A DNA stretch of 64,000 bases, from assembly GCF_036669915.1 (NCBI RefSeq), contig NC_089322.1, positions 1,808,501 through 1,872,500 on the forward strand, read 5' to 3'. Below, in pieces: positions 33,439 through 46,236 of the stretch. Below the pieces are notes generated by a model that was not told the origin of the DNA, did not search any database, and worked only from the letters and a program-made list of their open reading frames with translations. Position 1 is the stretch's first letter, and each line of letters opens with the position of its first letter. This stretch comes from Pocillopora verrucosa. Taxonomy: Eukaryota; Cnidaria; Anthozoa; Scleractinia; Pocilloporidae. A program made the position numbers and the translations under genes.

Positions 33439-34413
33439 ATGAAAGAGTCATTTTGTAACGATTCTTTGGAATATTTTCCCACATACACGGAACTTAAAGA
33501 TCTTCGTTCGACTTTTATCGCCTACTGCATTTTTAACAATTTTATAGCTCACACCTCCATCATGTTGAATATTGTGACAATTTACGCTATCCACAAAACT
33601 TCGGCAATAGCAAAAACTTTGAAAACTCTGCTGCTGAGTCTTGCCTCCTCTGATGTTGCTGTTGGTTTGTTTATCCTACCATTATACATCTTTTTTTTGG
33701 TCAAGAGGTTACAACTGGACAATCTTAACTGTAATATTTTTCAAGTGCTGAATATTTCAGGTTATTTATTCACAACTGCTTCGTTCTTTGGTGTTGTGGC
33801 TGTAAGTGTAGACAGGTTCTTGGCCGTTCATCTTCATCTCAGATATCAAGAGGTTGTGACTCACAGGCGTGTTGTTGTTGTGGTGATCGGCAAATGGCTG
33901 TGCAGTGCACTTTTTTCTTTGATAACATTGTGGGGGTTAGCTGGTGCTAAGGAGATTATAGAGTCAGTTATTGCAGCTTTCGGTTTCATTGTCACATTTG
34001 TGGTGTACATCCGGATATATTTAACTGTACGACGGCACAAGAATCAGATTCACTCTATGCAAGTACAAGAAGTAGCTCATTCTGATGAATTAAAAAACTT
34101 TATGGTTCTCATGAAATCCACAGTTAGCATATTCTACGTATATCTCGTGTTGTTAATTTGTTATTTGCCTTTTTTTATTTGCTCGGCTGTTATTCTAATC
34201 TATGGCTCGAGTATCGCTTCAAGACATTTTTTTCTTTACTCAATGTCTCTTGTGTTTCTTAATTCATCTTTGAACCCTGTCATTTACTGCTGGAGGATGA
34301 GACATGTTCGACGCACTATCATGGACATACTACGGAAGATTCCTTGGAACAGCAATCGGCCATTACGGATAAACTACAATCGATCATCGAGTGTCGTCCA
34401 AGTTGATAACTGA
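33439..34413 (+). CDS. Class A orphan GPCR
   Basis: This is an intact single-exon receptor of 324 residues. It has Cys6 with sequon N7-D-S, LASSD in TM2 (Ser where most copies have Cys), the TM3 Cys in LNCNIFQV, DRF then LRYQEVVTHRR, CYLPFFICSAVI in TM6, NSSLNPVIYCW in TM7, and the tail SSSVVQVDN. It is closest to the plus-strand gene at 3705 (shared HSMQVQEVAHSDE third loop), so the plus-strand genes form their own subfamily. No frameshift or stop is seen. Confidence 0.93.
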   Translation: MKESFCNDSLEYFPTYTELKDLRSTFIAYCIFNNFIAHTSIMLNIVTIYAIHKTSAIAKTLKTLLLSLASSDVAVGLFILPLYIFFLVKRLQLDNLNCNIFQVLNISGYLFTTASFFGVVAVSVDRFLAVHLHLRYQEVVTHRRVVVVVIGKWLCSALFSLITLWGLAGAKEIIESVIAAFGFIVTFVVYIRIYLTVRRHKNQIHSMQVQEVAHSDELKNFMVLMKSTVSIFYVYLVLLICYLPFFICSAVILIYGSSIASRHFFLYSMSLVFLNSSLNPVIYCWRMRHVRRTIMDILRKIPWNSNRPLRINYNRSSSVVQVDN

Positions 34414-35559
34414 TCCACTCTGTGCGTCTAAAAAGGACTGTGTACGATTTGTTTACGATAAAGGAAATGGAGAGAAAGAACATTGTTCATAAACTTAGTG
34501 ATATGACTGACTCAGCAGCCAAATAATTGTGTATCCAGTCGAATTTTAAATATACACAATGCATCAAATTATCACAAGTGGAAAGAAAGAGCCGCATTAG
34601 ACAGGAAGCTGGTTTAATTATCGATGTGTTTCAGCTAATCCCTAAATTAAACGAGCACAATTTGCTTTTTGCTTCAGCCTGGTTATGTATCCTAGGGAGG
34701 TTAAAATATTAGAAAACTGTTAAGGCTCACGACAGTACATGGTTCAAAACTTTGATAAGTCATTTTTATTTAGCCATTTGTTGATCAGAGGGGAATTCCC
34801 TCGAGGCATCTTCCAAAAGAGTGCTTTAACTCATAGAAAAGCGAGTTTTTATTATCAATAGAATAATTTTTTCCAAAGAAGCATTACCCTACCCGCGAAG
34901 AAAATTTTTCTTACCTTAATGAGAACACACTTTTACGGGCATAGAATTAAAAAGCATCTGTTTACACTAATTTGAGTTAATAGATCACGTTGCAGGCAGA
35001 GATCATGCAGTATTTTCCTTTCAATTTACCTCTTTTCACTTCGAATGGTTACATCTATTGCTAACATCATCTTGAAAATATGAAATATTTGCAATTAAAA
35101 AGAATTTCATCCTTGTTGCTTTCGTTTGCTCAAGTCTCACAATTAACTAGGCTTGTTTGCAAAATAGGAAAAAACAAAACAAAATGAAAATTGCTTTTGA
35201 ATAACTTGTTGTGACCATGCAATTACGACATTTTACCTTATTTACTTTTTCCGATGATATGGCATAGAACTTTCATTTAAAATGACCGAATTTTACTGCG
35301 ACAGCTCACTTCTCGCGTGACCATGCTGATCGAGATATGGTTCTTTCTTGGTTTATAGTAACTTGGAGGAAGATTGAAGGTGAACGTAATTTAAGTGGCT
35401 AAAAATAGCATATTCGTGTAGTATAAGGTGCTCATATTAATAAACAGTCAACTCCTTAACTCCCCCGTTAATGTGTAATTTAAAGAAAGTTTGAAACAAG
35501 CAGGTAATGAGAATGACAAAGATGATCAATTTAGGGACACGGTATTGCAATTATCAAAA
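34414..35559. repeat. Receptor 3' flank and module B
   Basis: The diverged 3' flank (TAAACTTAGTGATATGACTG) is followed by module B from about 34725. The order is the same as after the receptor at 3705, but without the 389-bp doubling. No gene is present. Confidence 0.7.
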
Positions 35560-36928
35560 TTCTCAATGCGAGCCTTCCGTTTTTCCTTAAAGGCAGGAGA
35601 AAACGAGACTGTTATAAATACTCTCCGAGATGTTGAAATTCATTTTCAAATTGCCATGCAATCATCATAGATATGCCCAAAATTTAAGCCGTCCATTATC
35701 TGTACAAATAAACTTTTGAACACTTTTATTACGAGACTATTGTTTTCACTATATTTCATTTTATTGACCCATTACCTTGTCTAGAAATTGTAAAGAATTG
35801 TCAAATTGATTGCAAACCTATCTGTTATTTGCATCTAAGCGAAAGGAGATAATGATGCAAACATCTGCCGGCTAATCAATAACTCTATAGCCACCTCTGT
35901 TTTCGTTTTCATATGCAGCATTCTTCTTCAACTAGGTTTTTACCTCCAAAGTGTTAAGGCAAACTGGATCCTTTTCGTTGTTTGTTTATTTTTTTAAGCA
36001 TATCGATCAATCCATTTTTGTTTCGAATTCACTCATTAGCTAATGATTAACATCGATTTTTTTCTTCCCTTGTAAATACTAGCTGCTTTTTGTTTTTCTT
36101 CCTGAGGGCAGAACGTGATGTTCTTAATGTGACGCTATACTGTTTTATCATGGGATCATTTAAAGTTTGCAACTATTAACATAATGAAAGACGTGCAAGT
36201 TCATTCCCTTCACTCATGATCATACCTTACATTTATTTGTTGTTTAGTTCTGAGAATCTTCCTATCAAAATTGATTGATCATAAAATTGATCATATCTGT
36301 CATTCTTATTGACTGTTTGCTTGAGAATGTCTTTAAATTACACATTAAGGGGAGTCAAGGGGTTGACTGTTTATTAAAAGGAAGAAGTTCGTTTCCCACT
36401 ATTACAGTCAGAGTAACTTGGAAATTCTGCTTTTGCGGCATAGGGATGGATGACATAAGATTCCTTCTGCTTTATTTGAAGCTGGCATGTCAGTTACATG
36501 TTAATGTTAATTTTAAGAGAAGGGGATTTGGCGAAACAGTCGGCAGTCATGGCCAAAATTTACATGGGGGAAAAAAGGCTTTTCTGAAGCTCAAGTCCGA
36601 AACCATCGTTATTGGTTGTAATTCTGATTTGAAATTAAGAGCGACGAAAACCTTGATATAAATAATGTCATGTCTCCTCGCTTGCTTTTATCTGCATCCA
36701 TAATTACAATTTCACCACTCATCGATGACAAAGCCAGCTTTCTTCCAAAAATTAGCCCCATCCCTTCCAAACTAGAGACTATTGGACTTATCACGTACTT
36801 AAAATTGGAACTACGCAATAATTTGGCTGCCGGGTCTTATCATTAAGTTTTTATTCGATCTTGTATGTCCTTATTTACTTTGTCGTAAACAATTACTGCG
36901 CGCAGTCTTTGTAAGCCACATAGAGGGG
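35560..36928. repeat. Module A, forward copy
   Basis: The text runs from the palindrome inner end (about 35620, CTCCGAGATGTTGAAATTCA) through the full module A to the point where a minus-strand receptor should begin. Because the preceding DNA is module B, part of an inverted arm has been lost between them. Confidence 0.65.
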
Positions 36929-36990
36929 ATCAGTTATCAATATGGACAGCATTTGATGACCGATTGTAGTTGATCCGAAATGGCTGATTG
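36929..36990 (-). pseudogene. GPCR tail remnant, about 20 codons
   Basis: The reverse complement encodes NQPFRINYNRSSNAVHIDN and a stop, the last residues of the receptor family. The rest of the gene is replaced by module B from about 36993, so this is a recombination joint within a receptor gene. Confidence 0.8.
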
Positions 36991-36994
36991 AATT

Positions 36995-39900
36995 AAGAAA
37001 AAGCATTACACTAAGAAGGAGTGAGATCAACTCCGTGAAGTAAATTTTTCTTGCATTAATTAGAACACACTTTTACAGGAATAGAGTGATAAAGCATCTG
37101 TTTGCACTAATTTTAATCAATGGATCATGTTGCAGGCAGATATCATGCAGTATTTCCCTTTCAATTTACCTCTTTTCATTTTGAAGGGTAACTTTTATTG
37201 CCGTGAACATCGCTATGACAATGTGAGCAATAAGAAAGATTTTCATCGTTATTGCTTTCGTTCGCTCAAGTCTCACAATTAACTAGGCTTGTTTGCAAAA
37301 TAGGAAAAGACAAAACTAAACGAAAATAGCTTTTGAGTAACTTGTTGTGACCATGCAATTACAGTGTTTTGCCTAATTTATTTTTTCCGATGATATGACA
37401 AAGAACTTTCATCTTAAATGACCGAATTTTACTGCGAAAGCTCACTTCTCGCGTGACCATGCTGATCGAGATATAGTTCTTTCTTGGTTTATAATAATTT
37501 AGAGGAAGGTTGAAGGTGCATGTAATTTAAGTGGCTAGAAATATCGTGTTGGAATAGTATGCAGTGCTCATATTAATAAACAGTCAACTCCTGAACTCCC
37601 CTATTAATGTGTAATTTAAAGAAAGTTTAAAGCAAATAAATATAAGTTATGATCATGAGTGAAGGGAATAAACTTCCAGCTCTTTCATTAAAAGTTAAAA
37701 GCTTTATATGATCCCGCACGATGAAATAGTATAGCGTCACATTTGGGGCGTCACGTTTTTTTCTCAGGATGAAAAGAAACCAGGAGCAAGTATTTAAGAG
37801 GGAAGGGAAATTTTTGTTTATCATCGGCTATTGAGTGGATGGAAAACGAAAATGGATCGATCGATATACTTGACAACTAAACAAACAGCGAGAAGCACAG
37901 AGGTGGCTGTAAAGTTATTGATTAGCCCGCAGATGTTTTCAGGTGATTTTTCATAATACAAGCTGAGCGGGAATTTTATGAGCTTAAAATTAAGCATGTT
38001 TTTCCTTGAAATCTCCTTTCGCTTAGAAGCAATAACAAATAGGTTTTTGAAATAATTTAACAATTCTTTCCAATTTCTAGACAAGTTAATGGGTCAGGTA
38101 TGTAAAATGTAGCTAAAAAATTAGTCTCGTAATGAAAGTGCTTGAAAGCTCTTGTTGAGAGATAATCGACGGCACAAATTTCGGGCTTATCCATGATGAT
38201 TACGTAATGGTTTGAAGATGTCTTTCAAAATCTCAGGGATTATTCGTTACAACGTCGATTTCTCCTGGCTTTAACCTTTTAACTCCCAGGAATGATTTAA
38301 AACTAATTTCTCTCTAAAATATCCATACATTATCCAGCGAATCGGTCATGAGAATACTTAGACTTATCAGGTAGAAGTTGTTACCTTGATCTAACTTTAA
38401 ATTCTTGTAAATTATTTACAAGGAAATGTATAGCAGGTAGAGGGGAGAATTAACAATCAGATCTTGGGAGTAAAAGGGTTAAGGAAAAGCGGAGGGGCGG
38501 TTCAGTCGTCGCCAACAGAATATTAATAGGGGACTATAGTAAATTTACTTCCAATTAACAATCAACAAGGGAGGGAGGTGTCGTGGGAATCTTATAGAAT
38601 CTTATGGAGGGGAGGGGGGGCTTTGTAAACATTGTTGTCACTCGACCAAGATCCTCTAACGCTCCCCGCCCCCCGCCCCCCCCCCTTCCACCACATGTGA
38701 TAAATAACGACCAGCCTCTTGGGAGGATAAATGACAGATAAACTATTTTTAATGGCTTTCTGCTGCATAAACTCCGATTATACGCATTCACTTCTAAAAG
38801 CAACGATTACTGCAAAAAACTAATTAGGGAAAAGCGAGGTCAGTATTAGAAAATCGATGATACCAAAAGTTCCATAACTTATTACTGGTTAAGGTAACTA
38901 AACCAAACATTGCTTATTGTTCAGAATGTATTGTTATCATCTTGAAGGCTTTGTAATGTTTTATTCATTTCCTAAGGAGGATTTTGGTTGTGTCGAGATA
39001 AAAGTAACATTATCCCCCATAAGACTGTAATATTCTTATTACCCCCTTTCTCCTTGTTAGCGTGTCAGTTTTTAATAATTATAATTTCATTTCATTTCAT
39101 AATAATAATCTTTATTCATACTCTGTTGGCGACGACTGATCACCCACCTCTTGTTTACCCCCGAAAACCGCGAGAAATCGACACTGTTGCAAAAGAAATC
39201 GAGGCTTTCAGAAATATTCTCCGACATTTTGTAAGGCATATTCAAATTGTCACGTAATTATTATAGATATGCCCAAAATTTAAACCGTCCATAATCTGTA
39301 TAAATAAACTTTTGAACACTTTTATCTCGAGACGTACTAATGTTTTCAATACATTTCACTTTATTGATCCGTTAAGTTGTCTAGAAATTGTAAAGAATTG
39401 TCAAATTGATTCCAAAACCTATCAGTTATTTGCATTTAAACAAAGGAAATAATAAGTAAACAAAACTTAATTAATTTTAAGTTCTCAAAACTCCCGTTAT
39501 TATCAAGAACCACCTGCAACGTGGGGGCTAATCAATAACACTAAAGCCACCTCTGTTTTCGTTTTCATATGCAGCATTCTCCTTCGACTAAGTTTTTTAC
39601 CTCAAAAGTGTTTACACAAACTCGATGCTTTATGTCATTTCTTTAATTTTCGAGGATATTGATCAATCTATTTTTGTTTTCCATCCACTCATTAGCCAAT
39701 AATTAAGATCGATTTTTCTTCCCTTGCAAATACTAGCTCCTGTTTGTTTTTCTTCTGGAGGGCAAAACGTGGCACTCTCAATGTGACTCTACTCTGTTTA
39801 TCATAGGATCATTTAAAGTTTGCAACTATTAACATAATGAAAGACGTGCAAGTTTATTCCCTTCTTCCATGATCATACCTTACATTTATTTGTTGTTTAG

Positions 39901-40567
39901 TCCTGAGAATCTTACTATCAATACCATGTCCCCAAATTGATCATCTCTGTCATTCTTATTACCTGTTTGCTTGAGAATTTTTTTAAATAACACATCAAGG
40001 GGAGTCAAGGGGTTGACTGTTTATTAAAAGGAAGAAGTTTGTTTCCCACTATTACAGTCAGAGTAACTTGGAAATTCTGGTTTTGCGGCAGAAGGATGGA
40101 TGACATAAGTTTCCTTTTTTTTATTTGAAGCTGGCATGTCAATTACTTGTCAATGTTAGTTTAAGAGATGGGGAATTGGCGAAAGAGTTGGCATTCATAG
40201 GAAAAATTTACATGAGGGAAAAAGATGCTTTTCCGAAGCTCAAGTCCGAAACCACCGTTATTGATTATAACTTTGATTAGAAATTAAGAGCGAAGAAAAC
40301 CTTGAAATGAATAAGTCATGTCTCCTCTCTTACTTTTATCTGCATCCATAATTACACTCTCACCACTCATCGATGACAAAACCAGCTTTCTTCCTAAAAT
40401 TAGCCCCATCCCTTCCAAACTAGAAACTTATTGGACTTAAAATTGGAACTAGGCAATTACCTGACTGCCGGGTCTTATCATTAAGTTTTTATACGATCTT
40501 GTGTGTCCCTATTTACTTTGTCGTAAACAATTACTGCGCGCAGTCTTTGTAAGCCACACAGAGGGTA
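36995..40567. repeat. Module B plus palindrome 3
   Basis: Module B (36995-37620) leads into inverted module A (about 37615-38250, with an internal gap near 37900), a ~0.9-kb spacer holding a MITE and G/C-rich tracts (38600-38690), and then forward module A (about 39180-40567) up to the receptor at 40568. The arms mirror each other, as in palindrome 1. No gene is present. Confidence 0.7.
38275..38478. mobile_element. TTAA-flanked MITE, second copy
   Basis: The element is flanked by TTAA at 38271-38274 and 38479-38482, with ends CCTTTTAACTCCCAGGA and CTTGGGAGTAAAAGGG. It is the same family and the same relative position as 13311-13514, so the insertion predates duplication of the unit. Confidence 0.75.
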
Positions 40568-41542
40568 TCAGTTATCAATATGGACGACACTCGATGACCG
40601 ATTGTAGTTGATCCGAAATGGCCGATTGCTGATCCAAGACATCTTTCGTAATATGTCCATGATGGTGTGTCGAATGTGTCTCATCTTCCAGCAGTAAATG
40701 ACAGGGTTCAAAGAGGAATTCAGATACACGAGAGTCAATGAGAAAATATACAATTTTTTTAAAACGATACTCGAGCCATTGATTCGAATAACAACAAGGC
40801 AAATGGTAAGAGGAAAATAACAAATTAAAAACACGAGATATACGTAGAATATGCCAACTATGGATTTGATGAGAATAGCTAAGTTTTTTATCTCCTCAGA
40901 CTGAGCTTCGTCTCGTATTTGGACGGACTGAATCTGATTCCTGTGCCGTCGGACAGTTCCATAAATCCTTATGTACACCGCGAGTGTGATAATAAAACCG
41001 ATAACAGCAGTAATTGTACCGATTAAACCCTGAACACTAAGAAGCCCCGACAACGTAATCAAAGAAACAAATGCACTGTACACCCATATGCTGATCACCA
41101 CAACAACAACACGCCTGTGAGTCACAAGCTCTTGGTATCTGAGATGAAGATGAACAGCCAAGAGCCTGTCTACACTTACAGCCACAACACCAAGGAACGA
41201 AGCAGTTAAAAATAAACCATTTAAAATCGTCCCTACTTGTACAGTGTTACAGCTAAGATTGTGCAGTCGAAGCCAGTTGATCAGATAGAAAGTGTGTAAT
41301 GGTTGACTAAACAAACCAACAGCAACATCCGAGCAGGCAAGACTTAGCAGCAGAGTTTTCAAAGGTTTTGGCATTGTTGAAATTTTGTGCATGGCGTAGA
41401 TTGTCACAATATTCAACATGAAGGCGGTGTAAGTAAGAAAAATGTTGAAGACAGAGTTGGCAATACAAGTCGCACGAAGATCTTCAAGTTCGGTGAATAT
41501 GGGCAAATATCGCAAAGACTGGTTACAGTACAATTTGTTCAT
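40568..41542 (-). CDS. Class A orphan GPCR
   Basis: This is an intact single-exon receptor of 324 residues from the ATG at 41542. It has Cys6 with sequon N7-Q-S, LACSD in TM2, the TM3 Cys in LSCNTVQV, DRL instead of DRF at the TM3 end, a CYFP in TM6 (others have CYLP), NSSLNPVIYCW in TM7 and the tail SSSVVHIDN. Changes in the G-protein-contact motif and the TM6 motif make it one of the more divergent intact copies; altered coupling is possible but only inferred. Module A is downstream and the conserved minus 5' flank is upstream. Confidence 0.92.
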   Translation of the reverse strand: MNKLYCNQSLRYLPIFTELEDLRATCIANSVFNIFLTYTAFMLNIVTIYAMHKISTMPKPLKTLLLSLACSDVAVGLFSQPLHTFYLINWLRLHNLSCNTVQVGTILNGLFLTASFLGVVAVSVDRLLAVHLHLRYQELVTHRRVVVVVISIWVYSAFVSLITLSGLLSVQGLIGTITAVIGFIITLAVYIRIYGTVRRHRNQIQSVQIRDEAQSEEIKNLAILIKSIVGIFYVYLVFLICYFPLTICLVVIRINGSSIVLKKLYIFSLTLVYLNSSLNPVIYCWKMRHIRHTIMDILRKMSWISNRPFRINYNRSSSVVHIDN

Positions 41543-41849
41543 GATTTTTGCTTGGAGCCGCTATTTCAGACAAATAATGAATGGTTCGCGATGTAGCACC
41601 CTCCGTCATTTAACGATCAAATAAACAGTCCTCAGATCTCGGCAGATGGTTGCGGCCGGTGCTGAGATGGGAAGTTGAAAAAAAATAATTTGAAATATGA
41701 GTTTTCCTTGATTACCTCCATTCGATAAGCTTCTGTTAAGCTTCTTCTCTCTTATTGGCAGTTCAATGGCAACCAGTTCTCTATAGTCCTGTAAAGGGTA
41801 GTCAGTTAGAGGTCTCCAAGTGGTGTCAGACCCCCGGCATAACCCCTAA
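41543..41849. other. Receptor 5' flank and repeat fragment
   Basis: 41543-41700 is the minus-strand 5' flank. 41745-41845 is a fragment of the repeat at 28.9-29.4 kb (GGCAGTTCAATGGCAACCAG), which then joins module B directly. Confidence 0.6.
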
Positions 41850-44800
41850 GCGGGAGTGAGCTAAAGTCCTCGAAGAAAAATTGCGCTTGCCTTAATGAAA
41901 ACACACTTTCACGGGCATAAAGTTGAAAAGCATCTGTTTGCGCTAATTTTAATGAATGGATCATGTTGCAAGCAAAGATCCTGCAGTATTTTTCTTTCAA
42001 TCTACGACTTTTAACTTTGAAGGGTGACATTTATTGCTAGCATCATTGTGACAATGTGAAATATTTGCAATTAAAAAGATTTTCATCGTTATTGGTTTCG
42101 TTTCCACAAGTCTGGCAATCAACTAGGCCTGTTTGGAAAAAAGGAAAAAAACAAAACAAAACGAAAATAGCTTTTGAGTAACTTGCTGTGACCATGCAAT
42201 TACGGCGTTTTACCTAATTTACTTTTTCCGATGATATGGCATAGAACTTTCATCTTAAATGACCGAATTTTACGGCAACAGCTCACTTCTCGCGTGACCA
42301 TCCTGATCGAGATATAGTTCTATCTTGCTTTATAATAATTTGGAGGAAGATTGAAGGTGTACATAATTTACGCGGCTAAAATTAGCATGTTGGAGTCGTA
42401 TACGGTGCTCATATTAATAGACAGTAAACTCCTTAACTCCCATATTAAAGTGTAATTTGAAGAAAGTTTAAGCAAGCAGATAATGAGAATGGCAAAGATG
42501 ATCAATTTAGGGACACGGTATTGATAGCAAGATGGTCACGAATAAACCACAAATAAATGAAAGTTATGATCATGAGTAAAGGGAATAAACTTCCGGCTCT
42601 TTCTTTAGAAGTTAAAAGCTTTAAATGATTCCACGATGAAATAGTATAGCGTCACATTTGGAGCGTCACGTTTTTCCGTCAGGAAGAGAAGAAGCCAGGA
42701 GCACGTATTTAAGAAGGAAAGGGAAATTATTGCCTATCATTGTCTATTGAGTGAATGGAAAACGAAAATAGTTGATTGATATGCTTGAAAACTAAACAAA
42801 CAGCGAAGAGCATTTCGTTTGCCTTTGGTTACACTTTTAAAAATTTAATTAAAAATTTATTCAAAGCAGAATGCTGCATACGAAAACGAAAGTTATCGAT
42901 TAGTCTGCAGATGTTTTAATTTGATTGTACATAATACTAGCTGACCGGGAATTTTATGAGCTTAAAATTAAACATGTTTTTCTTTGTAATCTTTTTTCGC
43001 TTAGACGCAATAACTGATAGGTTTTTCAATTAATATAACAATTCTTTCTAATTTCTCGACAAGTTAATGGTCAGTTACGTAAAATATAGTCAAAAAATTA
43101 TTCTCGTTATAAAAGTTTGGTTTTTTTTTTGACAGATAATCGACGGCTTAAATTTCAGGATTATCCGTTATGATGACTTGGTGATCTCGGAGATTATTTG
43201 TAACGGCGTCGACTTTTCCTAGCTCTTAGGAAAGACAGAAGGGGTTTCAGTTGTCGCCAACAGAATACTAAGAGGAGACTGACTGACCAATTAACTGTCA
43301 CCTAAGGAAGGAGGGGTCATAGGAATCTTATAGAATCTTATGGGAGACTGTGTAAAGATTGTTGTAACTCGACCAAGATCCTCTAACACCCCTCTCCCCT
43401 CTCCCCACAGGCGATGAGTGATGATTAGTCTCTTAGGAGGATAAATGACAGATGAACTATTTTTAATGGCTTTCTGCTGTAATAACTCAGATTATACGCA
43501 TTTACTTCTAAAAGCAACGATTACTGCAAAAACTCATTCAGGAAAAGCGAGATCAGTGATACCAAAAGTTCCATAAGTTACATAACTTATTATGGGTTAA
43601 GATAATTAAACGAAACATTGCTTATTGTTCAGAATGTATTGTTATCATCTTGAACGCTTTTTGATGTTTTATTTATTACCTAAGGAGGATTTTGGTTGTG
43701 TCAAGATAAAAACAATATTATCCCCCATAAGACTGTAATATTCTTATTACCCCCTCCTGCCTTATTGCCTTGTCAGTTTTTAAGAAAGCTGAAAAGCGAC
43801 GCTGTGACAAATATTCTCCAAGGCAAGTTTATTTAGCCCCCCTCCCTCGAAACTCTCTTGGCGACAACTGATCCCCACTCTGTTGCCCCTGAAAACCAGG
43901 AGAAATCGAGGCTTTTAGAAATATCCTCCGAGATTTTGAAAGGCATTTTCAAATTGCCACGAAATCATCATAGATGTGCCCAAAATTTAAGCCGTCGATT
44001 ATCTGAATAAACAAACTTTTGAACACTTTTATTTCGAGACTAATGTTTTCATTACATCTCATTTAATTGACCCATCAACTTGTCTAGAAATTGTCATAAT
44101 GATTCCAAAACGTATCCGTTATTTGCATATAAACAAAGGAAATAACAAGGAAAAACATACTTAATTTTTAAGTTCTCAAAACCCCAGGTGTTATAAAGAA
44201 CCACCTGCAAACATCTGCGGGGTAATCAATAACTCTAAAGTCACCACTGCTTTCGTTTTCATATGCAGTATTCTCCTTCGACTAAGTTTTTCCCTCAAAA
44301 GTGTTAAGGCAAACTCATGCTTTTTGTAGTTTGTTTAATTTTCAAGGATATCGATCAATCCATTTTCGTTTTGAATCCACTCATTAGCTAATGATTAACA
44401 TGGATTCTTCTTCCCTCGTAAATACTAGCTCCAGTTTGTTTTTATTCCTAAGGGTATTACGAGACGCTCTCAATGTGACGCTATACCTTTTTATCATAGG
44501 ATCAATTAAAGTTTTTAACTTCTAATGAAAGAGCTGGAAGTTTATTCCCTTCGCTCCTGATCTTACCTTATATTTATTTGTTGTTTAGTTCTGAGAATCT
44601 TACTATCAATACTATGTCCCCAAATTGATCATCTCTGTTGTTCTTATTACCTGTTTGCTTGAGAATTTCTTCAAATTATACTTTAAGGGTAGTCAAAGCG
44701 TTGACTGTATATTAAAAGGAAGACGTTTATTTCCACTATTACAGAATAATTTCAGAATTCTGCTTTTGAGGCAGAAGGATGGATGGCAAAACATTTCCTT

Positions 44801-45260
44801 CTGTTTTATTTGAAGCTGGCATGTCACTTGGTTGTCAATGCTTGTTCTAAGAGATTCGGCGAAACAGTTAGCAGTTATGGGCAAAATTTACAAGGGAAAA
44901 AATGAAACCTTTTCCGAAGCTTAAGTCCGCAACCACCGTAATTGGTTTTAAATTCTGATTTGAAACTAAAAGCAACGGAAACCTTGATGTGAATAAAATC
45001 ATGTGTCGTATCCTACTTTTATTTACATCCATAATTACAATTTCTCTATCCATCGATTACAAAACTAGCTTTCTTGCTCAAATTAGCCTTTCCCTGTCAC
45101 ACTACAGATTATTCGATTTATTGTGTACTTAAAATTAGAACTACGCGATTATTTGGCTGCCGGGTCATATCACTAAGTTTATGTACAATCTCATTTGTCC
45201 CCATTTCATTTTCTCGTAAACAATTACGGCCCATAGTCTTTGTAAGCTACGTAGAGGGGA
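41850..45260. repeat. Module B plus palindrome 2
   Basis: Module B (about 41850-42480) is here without a plus-strand receptor before it. Inverted module A (about 42460-43190), a ~0.7-kb spacer and forward module A (about 43920-45260) follow. Mirrored phrases include GTCACATTTGGAGCGTCACG against the text near 44465-44485. No gene is present. Confidence 0.75.
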
Positions 45261-46236
45261 TCAATTATCAATATGGACGACACTCGATGACCGATTGTAG
45301 TTGATCCGAAATGGCCGATTGCTGATCTAAGACATCCTTCGCAGTACGTCTATGATAGCGTGTCGAATGCGCTTCATCTTCCAGCAGTAAATAACAGGGT
45401 TCAAAGATGAATTCAGATACACGAGAGTCAATGAGTAAAGAAAACGTTTCTTCAAAGCGATATTCGAGCCTTAGATTTGAATAACAGCCATGCAAATTAT
45501 ATAATGCAAATAACAAATTAAAAACACGATATATACATAGAATATGCCAACTGTGAATTTAATGAGAATGAGTTAAGTTTTTTATCTCCTCAGACTGAGT
45601 TTCGTCTCGTATTTGCATGGACTGAATGTGATTCTTGTGCCGTCGCACAGTTTGATATATCCTGATATACACCACGAGTGTGATAAGAAAACCGAAAGCA
45701 GCAGTAATTGTTCTTATAAGGTTCCAAGCATTAAAAGGCTCCCACAATTTCATCAAAGAAAAAAACCCACTGTACACCCATATGCTGACCACCACAGCAA
45801 CAACACGCATGTGAGTCACAAGCTCCTGGTATCTGAGATGAAGATGAACAGCCAAGAACCTGTCTACACTTACAGCCACAACACCAAGGAACGAAGCAAC
45901 TGAAAATAAAGTACCTGAAATCGCCCACACTTGTTGAGTGTTACAGCCACGAATGTCTAGTCGAAGCCAGTTGATCAGAAAGAAAGAGTATAATGGTTGA
46001 ACAGACAAACCAACAGCAACATCCGAGCAGGCAAGACTTAACAGCAGAGTTTTCAAAGTTTTTGGCATTGTTGAAGTTTTGTATACGGCGTAGATTGTCA
46101 CAATATTCAACATGAAGGCGGTGTGACTAAGAAAATTGTTAAAGACACAGTTAGCGATACAAGTCGAACGAAGATCTTCAAGTTCAGTGAATATGGGAAA
46201 AAACTTCGAAGACTGGTTACAATACAATTTGCTCAT
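45261..46236 (-). pseudogene. Class A GPCR, frameshift and stops
   Basis: From the ATG at 46236 the frame is open through TM1-TM5 and the third loop (DRF, GCNTQQ and LACSD all present). It then shifts by one extra base near 45570 (GAGAATGAGTTAAG against GAGAACAGTTAAG). The remaining TM6-TM7 and tail are easily aligned but hold two stops, one after ICMAVIQI and one in MS*ISN. Cys6 and its sequon are kept. It was recently a full gene but is not functional as read. Confidence 0.88.

Noticed and set aside
40575-40823. Open frames beginning MLF and ending in ESVIECRPY-like text at 40575, 45268 and 52073
   Set aside because: They overlap the receptor C-terminal region in a shifted frame and are similar only because the receptor DNA is conserved.
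41387-41624. Plus-strand frames over the 5' ends of minus-strand receptors (41387, 45613, 46136, 52939, 60228)
   Set aside because: They are antisense shadows of receptor code that recur wherever a receptor does; none has independent support.
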